From an uncultured Bacteroidota bacterium (lineage in GTDB: Bacteria; Bacteroidota; Bacteroidia; Bacteroidales; WCHB1-69): a stretch of DNA of 53,053 nucleotides. This document shows positions 8,401 to 16,027 of the stretch, piece by piece. The notes beneath the pieces are model-generated. The model was given only the letters and a program-made list of their open reading frames with translations, did not search any database and had not been told where the DNA came from. Position 1 is the first letter of the stretch; each line of letters begins with the position of its first letter. The stretch spans positions 1-53,053 of the forward strand of contig CACYHG010000009.1 of assembly GCA_902774175.1 (NCBI GenBank). The letters run 5' to 3'. The position numbers and the translations under genes are program-made.

Positions 8401-9356
8401 TATACGCCTTCAAAAAGTGTTTCAACAAAAGCCTCGCGGTTGAAAACCTGCAGCTGCTCCATCTTCTCCCCGACACCGATGTAGCGGACGGGAATCCGGA
8501 ACTGGTCAGAAATGCCGATGACCACACCGCCCTTGGCGGTGCCGTCCAGCTTGGTGACGGCGAGTGCGGAGACATCGGTTGCCGCGCTGAACTGCCGCGC
8601 CTGCTCTATGGCGTTCTGTCCGGTTGTGGCGTCCAGCACCAGCAGCACCTCCTGCGGTGCCTCCGGCATCACCTTTTTCAGCACGTTGCGGATTTTCCCA
8701 AGCTCGTTCATGAGGTTGACACGGTTATGCAGACGTCCGGCCGTATCGATAATCACAACATCAGCCTTACGTGCGACCGCAGACTTCACCGTGTCGTATG
8801 CCACTGCGGCAGGGTCCGCGCCGCTCCCCTGGCTGATGACCGGCACACCGACCCTGTCACCCCATATCTGGAGCTGCTCGACAGCAGCCGCACGGAAAGT
8901 GTCCGCAGCACCCAACAGCACCTGGTTGCCAGCCTTTTTGAACTGGTAGGCCAGCTTGCCGATAGTGGTGGTTTTGCCGACGCCGTTGACCCCGACAACC
9001 AGTATCACATACGGACGCTTGACCCCTTCCGGAAGCGTGAAGTCATCCGGCATGTTGTCGCCAGTCTGCAGCAGGGCGGCCATCTCCTCCTTGAGGATTC
9101 TGTTCAGCTCCTTGGTACCCAGGTATTTGTCCTTCGCCACACGCTGCTGGATATGATCTATGATCTTCAATGTGGTCTCCACACCGACATCCGAACTCAC
9201 CAGCGTCTCCTCCAAGGCGTCCAAAACATCGTCATCCACTGTGGATTTGCCGGCGATGGCGCGCGATAGCCGGGTGAAAAAAGCCTCCTTTGTCTTTGAG
9301 AGACCCTGATTCAAATCCTCCTTTTTTTCCCTGCTGAAAAAAGAAAACAAGCCCAT
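8400..9356 (-). CDS. ftsY: Signal recognition particle receptor FtsY
   Basis: FtsY docks ribosome-SRP complexes at the inner membrane so that membrane proteins are inserted cotranslationally. The 318-residue protein has the N domain (about 20-100) and the SRP-type GTPase domain. The latter shows a P-loop at 122-130 ('GVNGVGKTT'), 'DTAGR' at 204-208 and 'TKLDGTAKGG' at 268-277. The acidic A domain found in E. coli is absent, as in many Bacteroidetes; residues 1-20 instead start 'MGLFSFFSREKK', which could touch the membrane. A -7 promoter motif lies upstream on the minus strand at 9382-9389. The gene heads the ftsY-ispH-esterase unit. Confidence 0.97.
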   Translation of the reverse strand: MGLFSFFSREKKEDLNQGLSKTKEAFFTRLSRAIAGKSTVDDDVLDALEETLVSSDVGVETTLKIIDHIQQRVAKDKYLGTKELNRILKEEMAALLQTGDNMPDDFTLPEGVKRPYVILVVGVNGVGKTTTIGKLAYQFKKAGNQVLLGAADTFRAAAVEQLQIWGDRVGVPVISQGSGADPAAVAYDTVKSAVARKADVVIIDTAGRLHNRVNLMNELGKIRNVLKKVMPEAPQEVLLVLDATTGQNAIEQARQFSAATDVSALAVTKLDGTAKGGVVIGISDQFRIPVRYIGVGEKMEQLQVFNREAFVETLFEGV

Positions 9357-9381
9357 GATAACATATTTTGATTGTGAGTTG

Positions 9382-9389
9382 CAAAGGTA
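9382..9389 (-). promoter_or_regulatory. Putative -7 promoter box for ftsY
   Basis: Read on the minus strand this is TACCTTTG, matching the Bacteroidetes -7 consensus TAnnTTTG, 26 bases before the ftsY start. No convincing -33 TTTG was found at the usual spacing. Confidence 0.5.
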
Positions 9390-9434
9390 TGCAAAATATG
9401 GATACGTTTTTCACAAACCTGTCCGAAAAATGAT

Positions 9435-9442
9435 TATTTTTG
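9435..9442 (+). promoter_or_regulatory. Putative -7 promoter box for the PatB-like gene
   Basis: TATTTTTG followed by CA matches TAnnTTTG, 28 bases before the ATG at 9470. With the ftsY box at 9382-9389 it forms a back-to-back divergent promoter region. Confidence 0.5.
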
Positions 9443-9469
9443 CATTTTTCACCATAAAATGCTCTTAAA

Positions 9470-10633
9470 ATGCAATATGATTTTGAAAAATGTTGGGACA
9501 GGCGCGGCACATCATGCGTGAAATACGACCTTATGGAACCCTTTTTCGGCAGTGACGAACTGCTGCCGATGTGGGTGGCCGACATGGATATCGCCACTCC
9601 CGACTTTATTCTGGATGACCTGCGGAAACGGCTGGAGCATCCGTTTTTGGGATACACCTTCGGCGGCGCCTCATACAGGGAGGCGGTGCTGCAATGGCTG
9701 GAGAAACGCTACGCTGTCCATGCCAGGGAGGATGAAATCCACTACATCCCCGGCATAGTGGCGGGCATCGCCTTCTGCCTGCAGGCCTTCACCCGCGAAG
9801 GGGATGCGGTGGTGGTGACCACACCTGTGTACCCGCCCTTCCTGAACCTGCCGCAGCACGGGCACCGCGAGCTGAGGTGCAGCCCGCTACAGATACGTAA
9901 CGGCCGGTTTGCCATCGATTATGAGGATTTTGAACAGCGGCTGCAGGGGGCAAAACTGCTGATACTCTCCAACCCGCACAATCCGGGCGGAACCGTCTGG
10001 AGTCCGGATGAGCTGCAACGGATTGCAGCACTGTGTGAAAAGCACCATGTCACGGTCATTTCCGATGAGATCCATGCCGACCTCACGCTGCCCGGGCACC
10101 GCCACACATCATATTCCACCGTTTCCGAAGCGGCACGGAGCCACTCCATAACCTTCATCGCACCAAGCAAAACCTTCAACATTGCAGGGCTATCATCTTC
10201 CGTGGCCTATATTCCGGACCCCTCTCTCCGTCAGACACTTTTCAGTTACATTGACGGGTACGAGCTGGCCAACGGCAATGTTTTTGCCTACACAGGCGCG
10301 GAATCGGCCTTCCGCCACGGTGAACCATGGTTGGTACAGCTGCTTGAATATCTGGAGGGAAATATTGGTTACGCCATCGGTTATCTGCAACAGCACATTC
10401 CGGAGGTGAAAATCATTTGGCCGGAGGCCTCCTACCTGCTATGGATGGACTTTTCGGCACTTGGGCTTACGCATGAGGAACTGCGCCGGCGCCTCATTGA
10501 AAAGGCGCATGTCGCACTGAACGACGGCACCGCTTTCGGCGGAAAAGACTACGAATGCCATTTCCGCATGAACATCGGCTGCCCGCGACCGATGCTGGAG
10601 GAGGGGCTGCGGCGGATTTGCAGCGTGCTTTAG
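9470..10633 (+). CDS. PLP-dependent aminotransferase, PatB/MalY (cystathionine beta-lyase) type
   Basis: The 387-residue fold type I PLP enzyme starts 'MQYDFEKCWDRRGTSCVKYD', the typical N terminus of the MalY/PatB group. It contains 'SNPHNPGG' (167-174), 'SDEIHAD' (198-204) and the Schiff-base lysine Lys234 in 'APSKTFNIAG'. The C-terminal substrate-carboxylate arginine lies in 'CHFRMNIGCPR'. Members usually cleave C-S bonds of cystathionine or cysteine conjugates (beta-lyase) and sometimes transaminate. Sequence alone does not settle the substrate. It ends two bases before the convergent MATE gene with no hairpin between them, so the 3' ends of the two transcripts probably overlap. Confidence 0.9.
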   Translation: MQYDFEKCWDRRGTSCVKYDLMEPFFGSDELLPMWVADMDIATPDFILDDLRKRLEHPFLGYTFGGASYREAVLQWLEKRYAVHAREDEIHYIPGIVAGIAFCLQAFTREGDAVVVTTPVYPPFLNLPQHGHRELRCSPLQIRNGRFAIDYEDFEQRLQGAKLLILSNPHNPGGTVWSPDELQRIAALCEKHHVTVISDEIHADLTLPGHRHTSYSTVSEAARSHSITFIAPSKTFNIAGLSSSVAYIPDPSLRQTLFSYIDGYELANGNVFAYTGAESAFRHGEPWLVQLLEYLEGNIGYAIGYLQQHIPEVKIIWPEASYLLWMDFSALGLTHEELRRRLIEKAHVALNDGTAFGGKDYECHFRMNIGCPRPMLEEGLRRICSVL

Positions 10634-10635
10634 CC

Positions 10636-11973
10636 CTACAGCTTTTTACGCCGCCAGTCCGCATTACGGATGTACCCGTATGCTATCAGGCCTATCAGCA
10701 CATTGTACACCCATTCTGCCGCCCAAACCCATTGGATTTCCAAATATCTGGAAGTGAAATAGATGTATAGTACATATAATACCAAAACACCTATCTCCAG
10801 CAACATGGCCATAAGGGTGTTACCCGTACCGGAAACAGCCTCGAAAAAGAGCATGGAGACTGCGGAGACCATTGTTGCCACCGCAATCACATTGATTACA
10901 GGAATCGCGGAAAGGACCAGGGAGACATCCTCCGTAAATATGCGGACAATGGCTGTCGGGAAGAATATGACCAGCAGCACCGGCAGGAGGGAGCAAAAAA
11001 CACTGTTGAACGATATTTTCCATAGCACCGGTATCACCTTGTCGCCATTCCCCTCACCAATCAGACGGCTGGTCAGGGTGTTGGCCGTGGCCGCAAAAGC
11101 GAAACCGGGAATTATCAGAACCATGTAGACACTCCGCACTAACGAGGAGACACCTATGGCCGTCTCCCCCATCTTCTCAATCAGCACGAAAAAGACAAAC
11201 CACGCACCGAAAGAGAATAGCCTCTGCAGCATGCTTGGAAAAGCCACACCCAGTATGTTCCCCAACAGACGGAAATCGGTCCTGTGCCGGACAAACAGCC
11301 CATAGTTTTTGGGGACTGTAAGCCATGTGTATATCCAGAAAAAGGTGAAGGCGCAGATTTCAGCCGACAGTGAAGCGACCGCCGCACCGCCAACACCCAT
11401 GTCAGGAAAACCGAAATTGCCGAATATCAGTCCGTAATCCAAAAAAATGTTGACAACTGCCATGATAATGGTGGAGTAGGTTATGGCATTTGTATGGGAT
11501 ATTCCGACAAAAAATGAGCGAAAAAGATAGTTAAACACAACGAAGAATATGCCGAACTGCCTGTATTTCAAATATTCAAAGGCAGATGAAAGTATCTGGT
11601 CGGATTGGATGAAATGCGGAAGCAGCATACCGCTGAGACAGAAGAGCATGCTGAAGAGCAATATGCCCAATGCCAGCACAAACAACACCCCGTGAAAGAA
11701 AACGTTTCCGATTTGGCCAAACCTTCCCTCACCATAGCGCCGTGCGACAAAAATCTGGATTCCGACGGCAAACCCCATGGCAATGGTGGTGAAGACAAAA
11801 TAATACAATCCCGCCATCATGGAGGCGCTGAGCTCCACCGTGCCCAAATGACCCAGAAAGGCGGTATCGGTGAAAGTTATGACAGTCTGCGCCATGTTGC
11901 CCAGCATTATGGGGACCGCAATACGCCATATCTCCCTGTGCGAAACCGGTAATTCTCCTAATTTTTTTAACAT
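10636..11973 (-). CDS. MATE family efflux transporter
   Basis: This 445-residue integral membrane protein has about 12 hydrophobic segments in two homologous halves. The opening segment 'IAVPIMLGNMAQTVITFTDTAFLGHLG' is the MATE signature region, in which the protein faces the cytoplasm before TM1-TM2. MATE proteins export organic cations and drugs using Na+ or H+ gradients; the substrate here is unknown. The start was set at the ATG 11971-11973 ('MLKKLGELPVSHREIW'). An upstream extension to 12096 would run into the divergent MORN gene and adds non-homologous residues. Confidence 0.93.
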   Translation of the reverse strand: MLKKLGELPVSHREIWRIAVPIMLGNMAQTVITFTDTAFLGHLGTVELSASMMAGLYYFVFTTIAMGFAVGIQIFVARRYGEGRFGQIGNVFFHGVLFVLALGILLFSMLFCLSGMLLPHFIQSDQILSSAFEYLKYRQFGIFFVVFNYLFRSFFVGISHTNAITYSTIIMAVVNIFLDYGLIFGNFGFPDMGVGGAAVASLSAEICAFTFFWIYTWLTVPKNYGLFVRHRTDFRLLGNILGVAFPSMLQRLFSFGAWFVFFVLIEKMGETAIGVSSLVRSVYMVLIIPGFAFAATANTLTSRLIGEGNGDKVIPVLWKISFNSVFCSLLPVLLVIFFPTAIVRIFTEDVSLVLSAIPVINVIAVATMVSAVSMLFFEAVSGTGNTLMAMLLEIGVLVLYVLYIYFTSRYLEIQWVWAAEWVYNVLIGLIAYGYIRNADWRRKKL

Positions 11974-12065
11974 ATATGCCAATAACGTAACAAAAGAATA
12001 AAAATTATACAATATATCCGATATTTTGCCGTTATCATACATAATTATCTTAAACCATACAAGAC

Positions 12066-13364
12066 ATGATGAAGCATCACTTTCTATTTTCCGCATTAAT
12101 GGTACTGCTGTGCCTGCCAGCTTTCTCCCAATACCAGATCGACTACTGGGAAAACGGCAAAAAGAAACAGGAGGGGAAACTGGTCAACGGCGAACCGGAC
12201 AGCGTCTGGACCTACTACCATGCCAACGGCAACAAATCCAGTGAGGGTGCATACCGGCAAGGGGAAAAAACCGGCGTATGGCACTCCTGGCACTACAACG
12301 GCTCCCCCGCCACCACGATGGACTACCAGAGCGGCAGTTTCCGGAGTTTCTACAAAAACGGCGGGCCTGAATGTGAAGGAACTGTTTACAATGACAAGCG
12401 GGAAGGACGCTGGACCTTCTACCATACCAACGGAAAAGTCAGCAAATCCTGCAGTTACCTGCACGACTCGCTGAACGGGAAATGCGAGGAGTTCTACGAC
12501 AACGGCATCAAGATGTTCGAAGGCAACTACATCAACAACGCGCTTATCGGACTGGGAACATGGTGGTATGGCAACGGAAAAATCGAGATGCAGGGCTATT
12601 CCAAAGAGGGACTGCAGGACAGCGTATGGAACTTCTACTACGCCAACGGCCAGCTGGGCAGCACCGGCAGATTCAGCAAAGGGTTGCAGGAGGGCCGCTG
12701 GACCTACTACTACGAAACCGGTGAAAAATGGAAGGAGGGCTCCTTCACCAACGGCAAGCGGGAAGGTAAATGGATCGCATGGTTTGAGGACGGCAAAAAA
12801 CAGCGCGAAGGCAACTTCCTGAACGACAAGGAGGAAGGCATCTGGATTTCGTGGTATCATAACGGACGCAAGGAGGACATGGGCCATTTCAGTGCCGGAA
12901 AAATGAACGGAGACTGGACAGGATGGCATGAGAACGGCAACCTGCGCTACAACGCCAGCTACTCCAACGACCAGAAGCACGGCAACTACGTCTACTATTG
13001 GGAAAACGGCGTGGTGAACCAGCGCGGCGTCTTCAAAAAGGGGTTGCGTAGCGGCAAATGGGAATTCTTTTCACAAAGCGGGAACCCGTTGGAGACAGGA
13101 AACTACAAATTCGGAAAGAAAGACGGGACCTGGAGCTACTACGGCCAGCGCGGAAATCTGGTGCGCACCCAATCGTTCAAGGAGGATCTTCCGGACGGCA
13201 AATGGGTGGAATATGACAACCAGGGGGAAAAACTGGCGGAAGGCAGTTACAAAAAGGCTGCGAAAAGTGGCACCTGGAACTACTACGACAAAGGGCAGGT
13301 CATTCACCAGGTGGTATACAAGAACGGACTGAAAAGCTCCGAATCCAAAAAAGGGACCAAATAA
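12066..13364 (+). CDS. Secreted MORN/YwqK-type repeat protein
   Basis: The 432-residue protein has a signal peptide (about 1-21, ending 'LPAFSQ'). It is followed by some 17 consecutive units of 22-24 residues with the pattern 'W-x-x-[WY]-[YH]-x-NG-x-x-x-x-x-G-x-[FY]-x-x-G-x-x-x-G-x-W'. This is the MORN_2 variant (YwqK family). The family name 'toxin-antitoxin YwqK antitoxin' in databases is not good evidence of function. The repeats build an elongated beta-sheet rod and probably serve binding or scaffolding in the periplasm or at the surface. No sorting domain and no lipobox are visible. ATG codons at 12066 and 12069 are both possible starts. rimO follows closely. The function is unknown. Confidence 0.85.
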   Translation: MMKHHFLFSALMVLLCLPAFSQYQIDYWENGKKKQEGKLVNGEPDSVWTYYHANGNKSSEGAYRQGEKTGVWHSWHYNGSPATTMDYQSGSFRSFYKNGGPECEGTVYNDKREGRWTFYHTNGKVSKSCSYLHDSLNGKCEEFYDNGIKMFEGNYINNALIGLGTWWYGNGKIEMQGYSKEGLQDSVWNFYYANGQLGSTGRFSKGLQEGRWTYYYETGEKWKEGSFTNGKREGKWIAWFEDGKKQREGNFLNDKEEGIWISWYHNGRKEDMGHFSAGKMNGDWTGWHENGNLRYNASYSNDQKHGNYVYYWENGVVNQRGVFKKGLRSGKWEFFSQSGNPLETGNYKFGKKDGTWSYYGQRGNLVRTQSFKEDLPDGKWVEYDNQGEKLAEGSYKKAAKSGTWNYYDKGQVIHQVVYKNGLKSSESKKGTK

Positions 13365-13439
13365 GAACCACCCACCCGCATGGCAATACTGAACCAATTT
13401 GTGCTTCGTGCCCCGAAACCACTCCAACCGCTTCCGGAA

Positions 13440-14747
13440 ATGGAAGAGAATGTGAACATCCTGACTCTCGGATGTGACAAGAACAGGGTGGACTCCGAAC
13501 GGCTGGCCGCCCAATTGCAGGCGGCAGGCTACACGGTGCATCTGGATGACCATATGCCGCATCCCATCACCATCATCAACACATGCGGATTCATCAACGA
13601 TGCGAAAGAGGAATCAATTGAAGTCATCCTGGATTGCGTAAAAGGGAAACAAAGCGGGGAAATCCGCCAGCTGATTGTCTTCGGCTGCCTCTCTCAACGC
13701 TATCAGGAGGATTTGCGCAGCGAAATACCCGAAGTGGACGCCTGGTTCGGAACCGATGCCATGGAACAGATACTTCATCACCTGCGGGCGAAAAAGAGGC
13801 CGGAACTGCTTAACCGGCGGATTCTGAGCACCCCATCCCACTACGCCTACCTGAAAATTTCCGAAGGATGCAACCATGGCTGCGCATATTGCGCCATTCC
13901 GCTCATTCGTGGCCGGCACCGCTCCAAACCGGCAGAACAGCTGTTGGAGGAGGCACGCCTGCTGGCGGACAAAGGGGTCAGGGAACTTATATTAGTGGCA
14001 CAGGACCTTACCTCCTACGGCATCGACCTCTACCACAGACGGGAACTGGCCGGACTGCTGGAAGGATTGGCCCGCATTCCACAGCTGCACTGGATCAGGC
14101 TGCATTACGCCTATCCGAACCATTTTCCGATGGAGGTACTGGATGTCATGCGCGACAATCCGCAGATATGCCATTATCTGGACATCCCCATCCAGCACAT
14201 CGATGATGAAATATTGAAACGGATGAACCGGAACATAACGGAAAAGGAGATCCGACAATTGCTGGAAACCATCCGCACCCGTGTGCCGGACATTGCCCTA
14301 CGCACCACACTGATGGTCGGCTTTCCCGGAGAAACCCGGAAAAAATTTGAAAAGCTATACGCCTTTGCGGAGGAAATCCGCTTTGACCGCATGGGGGTCT
14401 TTACCTATTCCCATGAAGAGGACACTCATGCCTATACTCTGAAAGACAGCATTTCCCATTTGGAAAAGAATCGGCGGAAAGATGAAATCATGTTTCTGCA
14501 GCAGGAAATCTCCCTCGAAAAAAACAGGGAAATGCTTGGGAAAACATTTGAGGTGCTCATCGACAGCAAAGAAGCCGGCTATTACATAGGCCGCACCCAA
14601 TATGATTCGCCGGAAGTGGACAACTGTGTGATTCTCCGCCAGCAGGCCAACCGCTGCGAAATCGGGAAGTTCTATCAGGTCCGCATCACACGCGCACGGG
14701 AATATGAAACCAACGGAAAAGTAATTACTGACACACAACCATCATGA
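13440..14747 (+). CDS. rimO: Ribosomal protein S12 methylthiotransferase RimO
   Basis: RimO methylthiolates an aspartate of ribosomal protein S12 using two [4Fe-4S] clusters and S-adenosylmethionine. The N-terminal UPF0004 domain opens 'VNILTLGCDKNRVDSE' and holds 'NTCGFINDAKEESI'. The radical SAM motif CNHGCAYC has cysteines at 144, 148 and 151, and a C-terminal TRAM domain follows. 'CGFI' with 'DAKEES' separates RimO from MiaB. I placed the start at the ATG 13440 because the conserved domain begins four residues later. An in-frame ATG at 13380 would add a poorly conserved 20-residue leader. The stop overlaps the next gene in an ATGA arrangement. Confidence 0.95.
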   Translation: MEENVNILTLGCDKNRVDSERLAAQLQAAGYTVHLDDHMPHPITIINTCGFINDAKEESIEVILDCVKGKQSGEIRQLIVFGCLSQRYQEDLRSEIPEVDAWFGTDAMEQILHHLRAKKRPELLNRRILSTPSHYAYLKISEGCNHGCAYCAIPLIRGRHRSKPAEQLLEEARLLADKGVRELILVAQDLTSYGIDLYHRRELAGLLEGLARIPQLHWIRLHYAYPNHFPMEVLDVMRDNPQICHYLDIPIQHIDDEILKRMNRNITEKEIRQLLETIRTRVPDIALRTTLMVGFPGETRKKFEKLYAFAEEIRFDRMGVFTYSHEEDTHAYTLKDSISHLEKNRRKDEIMFLQQEISLEKNREMLGKTFEVLIDSKEAGYYIGRTQYDSPEVDNCVILRQQANRCEIGKFYQVRITRAREYETNGKVITDTQPS

Positions 14748-16024
14748 CATCACAAGAACAATCACAGATCATCCGGCTTATCCGGCAGGAGGTGGTGCCG
14801 GCAATAGGTTGCACGGAGCCGGTTGCTGTAGCGCTGGCGGCAGCAAAGGCAAAGGAGATGCTTGGAACGGTACCCGACAAGATTTTTGTCAACCTGAGCA
14901 CCAACATGCTGAAAAACACCATGGGGGTCGGAATTCCCGGCACCGGCATGTACGGACTGCCTATCGCCGTGGCGTTAGGCGTGCTTATCGGCAAATCCGA
15001 ATACCAGCTGGAGGTTCTGAAAGATACCAGACCGGAGTCAGTTGCCAAGGCAAAAAAATATGTGGATGAGAAGCATATCCGCATCCTGCACAAACCAGAC
15101 GCGCCGCACAAGCTTTACATTGAGGTGATCTGCTGCAAGGATGAGGAGAGCGTCAAGGTGGTGATAAGCGGCATGCACACCCATTTCAGCCATATATCCA
15201 AAAACGGAAAAGTGCTGCTTGAAGATAACACTGAGGTTCAGGACGAACCGGAAAAGGAGACTGTCAGCCTGACCTTCCGGCAGGTGTATGACTTTTCAAT
15301 GACCACACCGATCAGCGACCTGCAGTTCATCATGCAAACCGCCAACCTGAACAAAAAGGCGGCGGAAACCGCGCTGAAAGGGCATTACGGACACGAACTG
15401 GGTAAAACCATCCAAGGGCTGCACCGGAGGGATTATTTCGGAAAAAGCCTGTACGCCAAAATTATCGCATTCACCTCCGCCGCATGCGACGCCCGCATGG
15501 CCGGTGCACAGATTCCGGTCATGAGCAATTCCGGCAGCGGCAATCAGGGCATTGTCGCCACATTGCCCATTTGGGTCTACGCACACCGCAAGAAAATCAG
15601 GAAGGAACTGCTCATCCGCGCTCTGGTGCTAAGCCACCTGACCGTAATTTACATCAAACAGAGCTTCGGACGGCTTTCGCCGCTGTGCGGCTGCGTGGTG
15701 GCCGCCACCGGCTCGGCCTGCGGCCTCACCTACCTCATGGGTGGAAATTACGAACAGATAACCTACGCCATCAAAAACATGATTGCCAACATCACCGGCA
15801 TGCTCTGCGACGGTGCCAAACCCAGCTGCTCGCTGAAGGTCTCCACCGGAGTCTCCACGGCGGTGTTTGCCGCCATTATGGCCATGGAGGGGAAATTTGT
15901 CACGGCTGGGGAGGGCATCATAGACGACGATGTGGACCAATGCATCCGCAACCTTGTCAACATCGGCACCCAAGGCATGAAGGAAACCGACCGCTGCATT
16001 CTGGACATAATGACAGGAAAATGA
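14744..16024 (+). CDS. L-cysteine desulfidase family protein (UPF0597, CyuA/YhaM-like)
   Basis: This 426-residue protein is related to the serine dehydratase alpha chain. Visible motifs are 'IGCTEPVAVALAAAKAK' (Cys23), 'NSGSGNQGIVATLP', 'LCGCVVAATGSACG' and 'LCDGAKPSCSLKVSTG'. The conserved cysteines are expected to hold a [4Fe-4S] cluster. Characterised relatives break L-cysteine into pyruvate, ammonia and sulfide. The ATG at 14744 overlaps the rimO stop by four bases (ATGA), indicating translational coupling. Coupling two iron-sulfur enzymes, one of which needs sulfur, is suggestive but unproven. It ends three bases before the convergent glycosyltransferase gene. Confidence 0.88.
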   Translation: MTSQEQSQIIRLIRQEVVPAIGCTEPVAVALAAAKAKEMLGTVPDKIFVNLSTNMLKNTMGVGIPGTGMYGLPIAVALGVLIGKSEYQLEVLKDTRPESVAKAKKYVDEKHIRILHKPDAPHKLYIEVICCKDEESVKVVISGMHTHFSHISKNGKVLLEDNTEVQDEPEKETVSLTFRQVYDFSMTTPISDLQFIMQTANLNKKAAETALKGHYGHELGKTIQGLHRRDYFGKSLYAKIIAFTSAACDARMAGAQIPVMSNSGSGNQGIVATLPIWVYAHRKKIRKELLIRALVLSHLTVIYIKQSFGRLSPLCGCVVAATGSACGLTYLMGGNYEQITYAIKNMIANITGMLCDGAKPSCSLKVSTGVSTAVFAAIMAMEGKFVTAGEGIIDDDVDQCIRNLVNIGTQGMKETDRCILDIMTGK

Positions 16025-16027
16025 TAA

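Noticed and set aside
12066..13364. Toxin-antitoxin module suggested by the YwqK family name
   Set aside because: No toxin gene is adjacent and the protein carries a signal peptide. The neighbours are a MATE transporter and rimO.
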